In this document: one piece after another, positions 54,218 through 60,500 of the stretch | Layout: each line of letters begins with the position of its first letter | How positions within the stretch are numbered: position 1 is the stretch's first letter | Assembly: GCA_947630785.1 (NCBI GenBank) | Contig: CANRIW010000009.1 | Location: 1-60,500, forward strand | Direction: 5' to 3' | DNA: 60,500 nt | Source of the DNA: an uncultured Oscillospiraceae bacterium | GTDB lineage: Bacteria; Bacillota; Clostridia; Oscillospirales; Oscillospiraceae | Translations under genes and position numbers: made by a program | Notes under the pieces: model-generated | The model's input: only the letters and a program-made list of their open reading frames with translations | Database searches by the model: none | Told to the model about the DNA's origin: nothing

Positions 54218-54307
54218 GATGCTGTTGCTGTCCCCCTCGTTTTCATCGTCGCGGGAGAGGCGGACGTAGAGCGCCGCCCATTTTTCATTTGTCAACTGCC
54301 TGTTCAT
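54218..54307 (-). pseudogene. large serine recombinase R1, residues 1-30 (split gene, proximal part)
   Basis: Thirty codons from ATG 54307: MNRQLTNEKWAALYVRLSRD followed by DENEGDSNSI. Contains the catalytic serine motif YVRLSRDD (Ser18). GGGAGGGTGAA gives a good ribosome site. The reading frame ends at the transposon border; the next codon (TCG, Ser) is found at 41683, giving SNSISSQIDIL as in intact relatives. Confidence 0.9.
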
Positions 54308-54397
54308 TTCACCCTCCCATCCGGCAGTTACCGTCTCTTGCCTTGTGACACTTAAATTATATCAATAACCGCATAAAGCGTCAAATTTCTGCACAAA

Positions 54398-54559
54398 TCA
54401 GGCGCGGTTTCTTTTTGTTTCTTTGTCAAGCAAACCTCGGATTTTTTCGGAGACGGTAACGCCCTGGGCGGCGAAAAACCCAGAGACATAATAAACTGTG
54501 TTGCCAACCTTGTTCTCTGTCTTTAGCGTTGGCTGTTTCTCACTTTGAATACCAGCCAT
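54398..54559 (-). CDS. TnpW-like small transposon protein
   Basis: 53 residues (MAGIQSEKQPTLKTENKVGN...). The core KVGNTVYYVSGFFAAQGVTVSEKIRGLL follows the same strand-helix pattern as TnpW (K-x-G-x-T-x-Y-x-V, then E-K-I-x-x-L). It precedes R1 as tnpW precedes R2. GGGGGA lies six bases upstream of the ATG. Belongs to the outer element. Family assignment is by pattern only. Confidence 0.72.
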   Translation of the reverse strand: MAGIQSEKQPTLKTENKVGNTVYYVSGFFAAQGVTVSEKIRGLLDKETKRNRA

Positions 54560-54582
54560 ATGTATTCCCCCTATATGATAAT

Positions 54583-54603
54583 TGCGTCTCACGGTGAGAC
54601 GCA
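54583..54603. repeat. palindrome upstream of the tnpW-like gene (copy a)
   Basis: Perfect arms TGCGTCTCAC and GTGAGACGCA around one G, 24 bp upstream of the tnpW-like ATG. Confidence 0.85.
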
Positions 54604-55063
54604 AAAAACGACAAAATCCGCGCCGTCAAGCGGAGCGGATCAACAGATTCACATATCGCAGAAAAAGAGCATATCCAGACGGCGGCAGGCTGACCGCCTC
54701 ATAGGATCAATGTGCCTCCCTCCATTCTCATGGCGGGGCGTTCCACGCTGTGACGCATGGCCAACGCAAGTATCATCATCCCCGTATATGCCTCGTGGCC
54801 CGCAGCTTGCCAAGGCTGCTTTGCGGCGCTGGTGGTGTTCGCTCCGTCCTCCCGTTGACTGACCTCCCTTCATGGGGGACTTTCCCGGCGCACCCGCCGC
54901 CCGGCTCCACACATACGGAATGTATCTGGCTGCCCTGTTCAGTTGTAGCATGAGGGGCTTATTGATCCCTCTACTCCTTAACTGTCACGGAAAATTAAAA
55001 CGACCCGCTTTTCGTGGAGATTTTACAAAGGTTCCCAAAACAAAACTTTTTTCGCCAGAAAAC
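54604..55063. other. gene-poor stretch of the outer element
   Basis: Open frames of about 100 codons exist on both strands but none has a ribosome site or recognisable domain. GGCGGCAGGCTGACCGCC and other short GC hairpins occur. I see no gene I can support up to the next palindrome. Confidence 0.4.
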
Positions 55064-55119
55064 GAGTTTCACGGTGAGGCGCATTTCCTGTCGAAAATTG
55101 CGTCTCACCGTGAGATTTA
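55064..55119. repeat. paired palindrome unit 1 (left of the transporter module)
   Basis: Two inverted copies of the TCACSGTGAG palindrome: TTTCACGGTGAGGCGCA and TGCGTCTCACCGTGAGATTT, separated by exactly 15 nt. Same geometry as the unit at 59801. The second copy is followed by ATTTTTTG, so it might also end transcription. The 130 bp from here to the permease stop hold nothing else obvious. Confidence 0.85.
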
Positions 55120-55246
55120 TTTTTTGATAAATATCGACTTGCCGTCTATTCGAAAAGGCGGGATAGAGTTGCCCCGCCTTTTCAATCAGATTCTTGCAAC
55201 CGGCACCATTGCATCACGGATAATTCGCTACTCCTGCAATCCCGAA

Positions 55247-56083
55247 TTATTTTAGTCCCTCCCCCAAATTTCTCTGTCCCAGGGCAAAAATCAGCAGACA
55301 GGGCAGCAGATAGACCACCGCCGCCGCAAAAGCCAGCCCCGGCTGTTCCCCGTTCAGCCGGCTCAGCCAGACCGACAGAGGATAGAGTTCCTCTCCCCGC
55401 AGAAGGATCAGCGGCTGCTCCATCATGCTCCAGTTGTCGAAAAAGGTCAGCATGGCCGCCGCCCACAGGGCGCTTTTGCACTGGGGGAGGCAGATGTGCA
55501 GGAAGACCCGCCACTCTCCCGCGCCGTCCAGCCGGGCAGCCTCCATAGTCTCTTTGGGGACCCGAGCCATGTATTTTGTCAGCAGGAAGACCCCAAAGGT
55601 GGAAAAGACGCCCGGCAGAAGGATAGCCCAGCGGGTGTCGTAGAGCCCCAGCCATTTGCTCACAAAGTAATTGGGGACCAGCGTCACCTGATAGGGCATC
55701 AGGGCCAGCAGGGCATAGCCCAGCAGCAGGAGACGTCTCCCCCGGCCGGGGCGGGAGGCGAACCCGTAGGCCGCCAGGGCGGCTACCGCCGTCTGGAGCA
55801 AAGTGGTGGGCACGGTATACAGCACCGAATTGGTGTATTTCTGCCAGTACGCCGGCTCCCGGACCAGGTTTTCATACTGCTCCGCGGTGGGGCGGTCCGG
55901 GAGGAAACGCAGCTCCACCGGCTCGGTCATATAGCCGTCGTCCGCCAGGACCGGGCCGTAATGGGCCGCGATCTCATCGGACGACATGAGGGAGCCGGCT
56001 ATCGTGAGGGCCATGGGGGCCAGGAACAGCAGTGCCAGCAGAATCAGTGCCGCCAATAGCGGGAGCCGCTTTTTCTCACCCAT
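55247..56083 (-). CDS. carbohydrate ABC transporter permease, MalG-type (CUT1)
   Basis: 278 residues, six membrane helices, with the EAA loop EAARLDGAGEWRVFLHICLPQCK that contacts the ATPase. A periplasm-facing loop after TM1 (about 35-85) is longer than usual. It forms a heterodimer with the permease encoded just upstream (8-bp overlap) and takes sugar from the binding protein. No ATPase gene is adjacent; CUT1 systems often share a distant MsmK-type ATPase. Last gene of the module. Confidence 0.9.
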   Translation of the reverse strand: MGEKKRLPLLAALILLALLFLAPMALTIAGSLMSSDEIAAHYGPVLADDGYMTEPVELRFLPDRPTAEQYENLVREPAYWQKYTNSVLYTVPTTLLQTAVAALAAYGFASRPGRGRRLLLLGYALLALMPYQVTLVPNYFVSKWLGLYDTRWAILLPGVFSTFGVFLLTKYMARVPKETMEAARLDGAGEWRVFLHICLPQCKSALWAAAMLTFFDNWSMMEQPLILLRGEELYPLSVWLSRLNGEQPGLAFAAAVVYLLPCLLIFALGQRNLGEGLK

Positions 56084-56960
56084 GCTCCAGATCCCTCCCC
56101 GCCCGGTCCTCCAGCCAGAAGAGCAGCCCGACGACGGCGCACATCAGCCCCGCCAGTGTCAGCGCCGCCGCCGACAGCTTGGGGTAATCCATGGACAGGA
56201 ACGTGTTGTTCATAAAGTGCTGGAGCAGGTAGAGGTAGTCATAGGGATAGGACCCCGTCAGCAGCCAGACCTCCCGAAAGAGCTTCATGGCGGAAACCAG
56301 GGTGAGCATGACTACGAACAGGGCGGTGGGAGCGAGAAAGGGCAGCTTTACGGTGCAAAACCGCCGGACCCGACCCGCGCCGTCCAGCGCCGCCATGTCC
56401 AGCAGCTCACGGGGGACGGCGGCCAGGGCCGCGGCAAACAGCAGGGTGTGGAACCCGATGTTCTTCCAGAGATACAGCAGCAGCACCATCCACCGGCCCC
56501 AGCCGGTGTGGAACCAGTCGATCCCGCCCGTCCCCAGGGTCTCCAGGGCGGCGTTCACCGCGCCGTTCTGGTGGAACAACACCTCCCACACCAGCACCAC
56601 CGAGACCGTCGGCACCAGCATGGGGCTGAGGAAGGCTGTGCGCAGCAGGCTCTTTCCGGGGAGGTTCCTCTCCAGCAGCAGGGCCAGCCCCAGGGACAGC
56701 GGCAGCCCCAGCCCCACCGCCCCGCCGCAGAGGATGGCGGTGTTTTTCAGCCCCACCAGAAAGGCCCGGTTGCGGAGCAAGGCCGCGAAATTGGACAGCC
56801 CCGCGAACGCCCCGTCCACCGGCCTGGACACCAGCGCGTAATACGCCACCACACCGCAGGGCAGTGCGAAGAACACCAGCGTCCCCAGCAGGCTGGGGAA
56901 CAGGAACAGCAGGGACCGCCAGCGGGCCCGGCGGACCAATGTGGAGCCTGTTCGTCTCAT
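56076..56960 (-). CDS. carbohydrate ABC transporter permease, MalF-type (CUT1)
   Basis: 294 residues, six helices (first about 15-37: RSLLFLFPSLLGTLVFFALP), EAA loop DMAALDGAGRVRRFCTVKLPFLAP. N-terminal and helix layout are those of MalF-like permeases without the large P2 loop. Four bp after the binding-protein gene. Substrate unknown, probably an oligosaccharide. Confidence 0.9.
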   Translation of the reverse strand: MRRTGSTLVRRARWRSLLFLFPSLLGTLVFFALPCGVVAYYALVSRPVDGAFAGLSNFAALLRNRAFLVGLKNTAILCGGAVGLGLPLSLGLALLLERNLPGKSLLRTAFLSPMLVPTVSVVLVWEVLFHQNGAVNAALETLGTGGIDWFHTGWGRWMVLLLYLWKNIGFHTLLFAAALAAVPRELLDMAALDGAGRVRRFCTVKLPFLAPTALFVVMLTLVSAMKLFREVWLLTGSYPYDYLYLLQHFMNNTFLSMDYPKLSAAALTLAGLMCAVVGLLFWLEDRAGRDLEHG

Positions 56961-56964
56961 TTCC

Positions 56965-58230
56965 TCACCCCAGCTCCGACAGATAGAGGGTCACCCGGCT
57001 GCGGATGCGCTCCACCGCCTGGTCCAGCGTACAGTCGCCCTCGAAATAAGCCCTGGCCTCCTCGCACATCACGTTGCGGTAGAGGTCGTAGCCCAGATGG
57101 TTCACATGGTCCGCCTTGGGGACAAGGGTGCGGATCGTTGCCTTTTGCTCCTCGTCAAATCGGAACAACACCGCCCCGTCGGGGCGCGTTTCGCTTGCTT
57201 TCAGCCAGGTCTCGAACCGCGCCTGGGAGGTGGGGATGCAGTTGTTTCCCTCTACCGGGCCCAGGTCGCCCTCCAGCAGCATATACCGCAGGAACTCCGC
57301 CGCTCCGGCCTCGTTCCCGCCCCGGATGATCCCAAAATAGGTGTAGCAATCCAGCGAGACGCCGCTGGACTTCCTGCCGGGAATGGGCACGGGAACGTTG
57401 CCGTTCCCTCCGTAGGAGACCCCGAATTCCACCTGGGGCGCATCGGTCAGCATCAGGTCATAGTCCGGCTCAAAGGCGCTGCAGAACTCCAGCAGCCGGG
57501 CAAAGCTGTCCCAGTCGATGGCCTCCGGCCCCTCCTCCGGGTCCACCCAGTAGTCGCCGTAGGCTTTCAGGATATAAAACAGCGAGACGAAGGGCTCGTT
57601 ATACTTCATGGGATAGGCGTGGGCGGCGAAGTCCAGAAACTCGTCCATGTTCGAAAACTCCCGCGCGTCCTCCTCCGGCAGGGAAAAGCAATGCAGATTG
57701 AAGCTGGGGGCCAGGAAGCAGCAGTGTCCGTCTACCTTCATGGCCTCCACGACGTTGGGCATCAGCACCCCCTCCGCAAAGAGGTCCGGGGCGGCCTCCT
57801 CCAGGGGGACCAGCAGGCCCTTTTTCGCGTAGTTCCACATGGGGGTGTAGTCTCTGCTGACCGCCAGATCCAGCTCGCCGTTGGCGATGGCCAGGTTGAG
57901 ACGGGCGATTCCCTCGCCCACGCTGATCATTTCGCCGGGGGTGTACAAAGGGACCGGCTCGATGTAATAGGTATCGTTTTCCGCGTTGAAGGCCGCGATG
58001 GTCTCGCTATACTCGGAACTCTGCACGCCGAAGCGGATCACCTGCCGCCCCTCCGGCGGGACGGACGCGGGCGGGGCGCTCGCATCCGCCGTCTCCATCG
58101 GGGCAGACGAGACAGGGACGGAGACAACAGGCGAAGCGCTGCTGTCCGGGGCCTCTGCTCCTTCCTGGCACCCGGACAGGAGCAGCAGCGCCAGCAGAGC
58201 GGCAAAAGACAGTATCGTTCCTTTTTTCAT
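56965..58230 (-). CDS. extracellular solute-binding lipoprotein (family 1-like)
   Basis: 421 residues. Lipoprotein signal with lipobox LLSGC (Cys about 21), a Ser/Ala/Pro-rich linker to about residue 55, then a bilobed binding-protein fold (QVIRFGVQSSEYSETIAAFNAEN, LAIANGELDLAVSRDYTPMWNYAKKGLLVPLEE). It should deliver a sugar to the two permeases. Quite divergent from well-studied sugar-binding proteins. GAGGAGGGCTCTCT precedes the ATG. Confidence 0.85.
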   Translation of the reverse strand: MKKGTILSFAALLALLLLSGCQEGAEAPDSSASPVVSVPVSSAPMETADASAPPASVPPEGRQVIRFGVQSSEYSETIAAFNAENDTYYIEPVPLYTPGEMISVGEGIARLNLAIANGELDLAVSRDYTPMWNYAKKGLLVPLEEAAPDLFAEGVLMPNVVEAMKVDGHCCFLAPSFNLHCFSLPEEDAREFSNMDEFLDFAAHAYPMKYNEPFVSLFYILKAYGDYWVDPEEGPEAIDWDSFARLLEFCSAFEPDYDLMLTDAPQVEFGVSYGGNGNVPVPIPGRKSSGVSLDCYTYFGIIRGGNEAGAAEFLRYMLLEGDLGPVEGNNCIPTSQARFETWLKASETRPDGAVLFRFDEEQKATIRTLVPKADHVNHLGYDLYRNVMCEEARAYFEGDCTLDQAVERIRSRVTLYLSELG

Positions 58231-58242
58231 AGAGAGCCCTCC

Positions 58243-59067
58243 TCAAAATGGCCCGATGGCATCGACGGAGAGGTAGCCCTCCTGTCCGTCCGACCATTCG
58301 TCACTGCTGATGACCCGCACATGGACAAAGCCCTCCTGAAGGGCGTCCTGCTCTCCGATGAGCATGACGTATTCCCGGCCTTCCCGCACATAGCACGGGG
58401 CCGCCTTTCGATCGACATAGTCCGTGTAGACGGCTTCGGTGAGGATGACACGGTAGCACAGCAGGGCGGGATACAGAGAGTCGGTGGGAAGATAGCCCTC
58501 ATATTCTCCGGTCGTGACCTTTGTCCAGCCGTTGCCCAGATCGCCCTGCCGGATCACAACGGTGCCTGTGGGGACATAAGCCACCAGATCGCTGCGCTCT
58601 GTCGGCTCGCTGCGCAGATGGATGTGCTTTATCACGATCCAGACCGTCTCCCCGGCGGGCTGCTTCTCCCGCAAGTGCAGGATCTCCGCTATACTCAAAT
58701 CGGGGTTCAGGCTCTGTGCCGTGACCATGCCGCCCAGGAAGCAGGCCAGCAGGGCGGCGGCCAGCAGCGCGCCTTTCAGCAGGTGGCGGATGGGACGGCG
58801 GGGTTTTTTCGCCGCCGTCTCCTCTCCGAACAGGGACAGCCCCTCCCCTTCTGGGGTGTTGTAGACCGCTTGGAAATCCCGCCACGCCTGCTCCGGGTCG
58901 GTGAGGCGACCGGCGGGCCGCGTCTTTTCACGAGCGAGCAGCTCGCCGATGACGGCGTCAATGGCCGCGTCGTCGTCCGGGCAGCCGGCCAGCAGCCGTT
59001 CCAGCTCCTCATCGGACAGGTTTGCCAGTTCCTCCGGGTTGTATGGCTTTTTCTCATGTCCTTTCAT
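58243..59067 (-). CDS. membrane protein with cytoplasmic anti-sigma-like part and extracellular SH3 domain
   Basis: 274 residues. N-terminal cytoplasmic part (about 1-95, acidic: YNPEELANLSDEELERLLAGCPDDD), one helix (about 98-118, LLKGALLAAALLACFLGGMV), then a bacterial SH3 domain (about 140-195: IKHIHLRSEPTERSDLVAYVPTGTVVIRQGDLGNGWTKVTTGEYEGYLPTDSL) and a further C-terminal region. Overlap of 14 bp with the ECF sigma gene and this layout suggest an anti-sigma factor sensing the cell wall; no canonical zinc anti-sigma motif is seen, so this is inference. Confidence 0.8.
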   Translation of the reverse strand: MKGHEKKPYNPEELANLSDEELERLLAGCPDDDAAIDAVIGELLAREKTRPAGRLTDPEQAWRDFQAVYNTPEGEGLSLFGEETAAKKPRRPIRHLLKGALLAAALLACFLGGMVTAQSLNPDLSIAEILHLREKQPAGETVWIVIKHIHLRSEPTERSDLVAYVPTGTVVIRQGDLGNGWTKVTTGEYEGYLPTDSLYPALLCYRVILTEAVYTDYVDRKAAPCYVREGREYVMLIGEQDALQEGFVHVRVISSDEWSDGQEGYLSVDAIGPF

Positions 59068-59566
59068 CGCCGTGACCTCCTCTCTCCCCAGTAAGGGCGA
59101 CCCGTAGCCGCTCCTCCGTTCGCTTTACCCGTTTGTAACAGGCCCAAAGGCTGATGTGGGCGGCCTCCGCCGCCTCCCGGTAAGAGAAGCCCTCCAGCGC
59201 CACCCGCAGGAACAGCCGCAGTTCCTCCTTGGGCACGGCCTGAGCGCACTGCTCAAACACGCCGTCCTGCTCCGGCCCGGAGGCCGCGCGTGGGGAGACG
59301 GCCCCCAGCGCCTCCAGCAGCTCCGCCTGCCGACGCCGCTGCCTCAGCAGATTCAGCGCGGTATTTTTCACCGCCAGCTTCATCCAGCCCGCGGGGTTGG
59401 GGCTGCCGGTCAGCGCGTCGATCTTCCCACAGGCGATGCGAAACGCCTCCTGTACCACGTCCTGGGCGTCCGCCCGGTTTTTCACGAAGTGTCGGGCGTA
59501 CAGCTCCAACATATTGAACTGCTCCCGGAACAGAGCCTCCAGAAATATCTCCTGATCTGGCCGCAC
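59054..59566 (-). CDS. ECF-type RNA polymerase sigma factor
   Basis: 170 residues from GTG. Region 2 (FREQFNMLELYARHFVKNRADAQDVVQEAFRIACGKI) with the usual DAxDVVQE motif, and region 4 (LFLRVALEGFSYREAAEAAHISLWACYKRVKRTEERLR) with a helix-turn-helix. GAGGAGGGAGTCCGCC precedes the GTG. Heads an operon with its likely membrane partner and a sugar transporter, so it may control sugar uptake in response to an external signal. Confidence 0.92.
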   Translation of the reverse strand: MRPDQEIFLEALFREQFNMLELYARHFVKNRADAQDVVQEAFRIACGKIDALTGSPNPAGWMKLAVKNTALNLLRQRRRQAELLEALGAVSPRAASGPEQDGVFEQCAQAVPKEELRLFLRVALEGFSYREAAEAAHISLWACYKRVKRTEERLRVALTGERGGHGDERT

Positions 59567-59800
59567 GGCGGACTCCCTCCTCTCTGCGTTCCTCTACTTG
59601 GTTATGTCTGTGGCGGGGCGGATTTGGACAGGCGCAAACTGTTTTTCAAAAATATTATTCCACAGGCCGTAAAGAGAGTCAATCGGCCCCAAAGACCGCC
59701 TGGGCTGCCTCTGCCGCTTCATCCCCTGTTTGCCTTGCCTTTTTCCGAGATACGCTCTTTACTCGACTGGGATATTGCGTGAATCCTTGCTGACAATTAC
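59567..59800. other. upstream region of the ECF operon, no gene supported
   Basis: Contains the operon promoter presumably, but no clear sigma-A elements on the minus strand. A minus-strand frame ending near 59,679 (tail ARQTGDEAAEAAQAVFGAD) might be the remnant of a lost element gene. Confidence 0.4.
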
Positions 59801-59856
59801 AAATCCCACGGTGAGATTCATTTACCGGCGGGTAATGCGTCTCACCGTGGGATTCA
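59801..59856. repeat. paired palindrome unit 2 (right of the transporter module)
   Basis: AATCCCACGGTGAGATTCA and TGCGTCTCACCGTGGGATTC separated by exactly 15 nt, the same orientation and geometry as the unit at 55064. Together they bracket the 4.7-kb ECF/transporter module as direct repeats. Confidence 0.85.
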
Positions 59857-59959
59857 TTTTGCGTGAGCTGGGCTACTTCCCAGCATGGCAAAAGCCGGCT
59901 CCTGCCGGCTTTGCGGGTACGTTCCCCTTAATGACCATTAACGCCGCGGGGCGTTGCCT

Positions 59960-60025
59960 GTCAAGGCCCGTCCGGCCAACGCCGGGCGGCTTGCGGCGAT
60001 TGCGAAAGCAATCGCCGGCCTTGAC
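59960..60025. other. oriT-like nested inverted repeats next to mobC
   Basis: Outer arms GTCAAGGCC (59960-59968) and GGCCTTGAC (60017-60025) are perfect; inside, GGCGATTGC and GCAATCGCC form a 9-bp stem with a GAAA loop (59995-60016), and CGTCCGGC/GCCGGGCG is a weaker pair. Nested hairpins beside a mobC gene are typical of transfer origins. A nick site was not identified and no relaxase gene is in the window. Confidence 0.6.
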
Positions 60026-60074
60026 GGGCGGCACCCTGCGGCGTATCATCCACCCCCAGGGAACATCCGCCCCT

Positions 60075-60383
60075 TCACAGGGCATTCTTGACCATGTGAT
60101 GTATCTGGTTGACCAGCTTGGCGGCCTCCTGTATATCAGCCACAGAAACACTTTTTTGCAGGTTGGCCCAATAAGCGATTTGGTTAATATTCCTGCCGAT
60201 GGCGGACAGTTCCCGGAGCAGGGCGGCGTAGGTTTCGGGCGGCTTTGGGCGCAGTTGAACGCCGGATGCGAGCATACGGATAAACGGGTCGATCCCCAGA
60301 CCGGCCTTGTCCGCCTCTGCCTTTAGATGGCGGTACTCTTGCTCATTCATCCACACGCTCACATGGCGGTTTCGCTTTCTCAT
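60075..60383 (-). CDS. mobC: MobC-family mobilization/relaxosome protein
   Basis: 102 residues. Ribbon-helix-helix-like start MRKRNRHVSVWMNEQEYRHLKAEADKAGLGIDPFIRMLASG and the MobC C-terminal block ALLRELSAIGRNINQIAYWAN, IQEAAKLVNQIHHMV. It binds near oriT and helps the relaxase nick DNA for transfer. AAAGGAG lies five bases before ATG 60383. The relaxase that normally accompanies it is not adjacent on the left side and may lie to the right. Confidence 0.9.
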   Translation of the reverse strand: MRKRNRHVSVWMNEQEYRHLKAEADKAGLGIDPFIRMLASGVQLRPKPPETYAALLRELSAIGRNINQIAYWANLQKSVSVADIQEAAKLVNQIHHMVKNAL

Positions 60384-60412
60384 ACTGGCTCCTTTCATTG
60401 TCACATAAAAAA

Positions 60413-60432
60413 TGCGTCTCACGGTGGGTCTG
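60413..60432. repeat. palindrome upstream of mobC (copy f)
   Basis: TGCGTCTCAC-GGTGGGTCTG, 30 bp upstream of the mobC ATG; one arm is complete, the other degenerate. Confidence 0.75.
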
Positions 60433-60480
60433 TTGACAAATCGCCCCCTCAAAAAATATGCTATAATACCCCCAAGGGGG
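60433..60480 (+). promoter_or_regulatory. promoter of the gene entering at the right edge
   Basis: TTGACA (60433-60438), 18 bp, TATGCT (60457-60462), overlapping an alternative TATAAT (60462-60467). CCCCC-AA-GGGGG (60469-60480) is a perfect palindrome at the transcription start, a likely operator. Confidence 0.6.
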
Positions 60481-60488
60481 CGAACATA

Positions 60489-60500
60489 ATGCAGTTGCAA
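60489..60500 (+). CDS. start of an unidentified gene cut by the window edge
   Basis: ATG CAG TTG CAA after a promoter and GGGGGCGAACATA ribosome-site-like region. Only four codons are visible, so no identity can be given. It is divergent from mobC, in the outer element. Confidence 0.4.

Larger units (their letters stand above)
41687..54220. mobile_element. 12.5-kb TnpX/Tn4451-type transposon carrying a pentose-use operon
   Basis: Removing this segment rejoins recombinase R1 exactly in frame. GAT is present at both borders (41684-41686 and 54218-54220), consistent with the GA core used by TnpX-type large serine recombinases. TCAAGGGGTAATT (41690-41702) and, inverted, TCATGATGTAATT (54212-54200) lie 4-5 nt inside the borders and match at 10 of 13 positions. 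Contents: ROK regulator, kinase, DUF4867, isomerase, GH43, truncated GH3, truncated recombinase R2, tnpW, stalk-domain gene and tnpV. Confidence 0.85.
40050..60500. mobile_element. outer integrative/mobilizable element (right end beyond the window)
   Basis: The left end lies somewhere between the symporter stop (39992) and the R1 recombinase stop (40133); the exact att site is not resolved. Components on the minus strand are recombinase R1 (split), a tnpW-like gene, a cargo module for sugar uptake, an oriT-like hairpin region and mobC. Two later layers are present: a 12.5-kb transposon inside R1 and possibly the transporter module flanked by paired palindromes. Base composition and gene families change sharply at the boundary. 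Confidence 0.8.

Noticed and set aside
50078-54220. R2, tnpW, stalk gene and tnpV as a separate small transposon inserted into GH3
   Set aside because: The left end at 50,080 lacks the terminal repeat seen at 41,690 and 54,212, and the rest of GH3 is not found on the far side; a single larger element fits better.
54649-54951. A 100-codon minus-strand frame in the outer element
   Set aside because: No ribosome site, unlikely composition, and no recognised domain; left as non-coding.
59679-59891. A 70-codon minus-strand frame ending ARQTGDEAAEAAQAVFGAD
   Set aside because: The tail looks protein-like and may be a relic of an element gene, but the start runs through the palindrome unit; not enough to call a gene.
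54583-60432. A CRISPR array made of the repeated palindromes
   Set aside because: The copies are too few and unevenly spaced, with no spacers of constant size apart from the 15-nt gap within pairs, and no cas genes.

Overview
The window looks like a high-GC chromosome segment of a gut Oscillospiraceae-type Clostridium relative (Flavonifractor / Lawsonibacter / Intestinimonas-like; inference from gene families, GC-rich codons, AGGAGG ribosome sites, PFOR, a LexA gene with a Gram-positive SOS box, and Tn4451-type tnpV/tnpW genes). No rRNA, tRNA or CRISPR was seen.

Positions 1-40,000 are ordinary chromosome, with short operons separated by clear intrinsic terminators: pyruvate:ferredoxin oxidoreductase (partial), yifB, secG, lexA, proBA, an AIM24-like protein, malQ, a SprT-like protease, the UPF0210/ACT/HD-nucleotidase group, mtaB, mscS, paired membrane proteins, rsuA, a CdaR/PucR-type regulator, ftsEX with an M23 hydrolase and a CtpA-type protease, an XRE/TM2 pair, asnS, an SLH/WG-repeat surface protein, a LytTR-regulated membrane operon, an SGNH/DUF4358 lipoprotein pair, asnA, an M29 aminopeptidase, a phosphohexomutase, a metal-responsive arsR/HMA/P-type ATPase cluster and an alanine symporter. 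Several promoters carry readable operators: an SOS box over the lexA -35, WalR-like repeats at ftsE, and an ArsR-type operator.

Positions about 40,100-60,500 are a nested mobile region. The outer element is an integrative/mobilizable element with a large serine recombinase gene (R1), a tnpW-like gene, mobC and an oriT-like nested hairpin; it continues past the right edge. R1 is split: codons 1-30 lie at 54307-54218 and the other 516 codons at 41683-40133, in the same orientation and in exact frame. Between them sits a 12.5-kb insertion bounded by a shared GAT and by imperfect inverted repeats, as expected for a TnpX-type (GA-core) insertion. That inner element carries a pentose/deoxysugar-use operon (ROK regulator, xylulokinase-like kinase, DUF4867, L-fucose/arabinose isomerase-family protein, GH43, GH3) plus its own recombinase R2, tnpW, a secreted stalk-domain protein and tnpV. 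The GH3 gene and R2 are both truncated at one junction near 50,080.

The outer element also carries a second cargo, an ECF sigma factor, an SH3 membrane protein, a solute-binding protein and two CUT1-type sugar permeases with no ATPase. This cargo is flanked by two copies of an unusual paired palindrome (arms TGCGTCTCAC / GTGAGACGCA, 15-nt spacer). Single copies of the palindrome lie directly upstream of the tnpW-like gene and of mobC, so it may be a control or processing signal of the outer element. Functionally, the nested elements bring in sugar uptake (transporter module) and sugar processing (isomerase, kinase, glycosidases) together.
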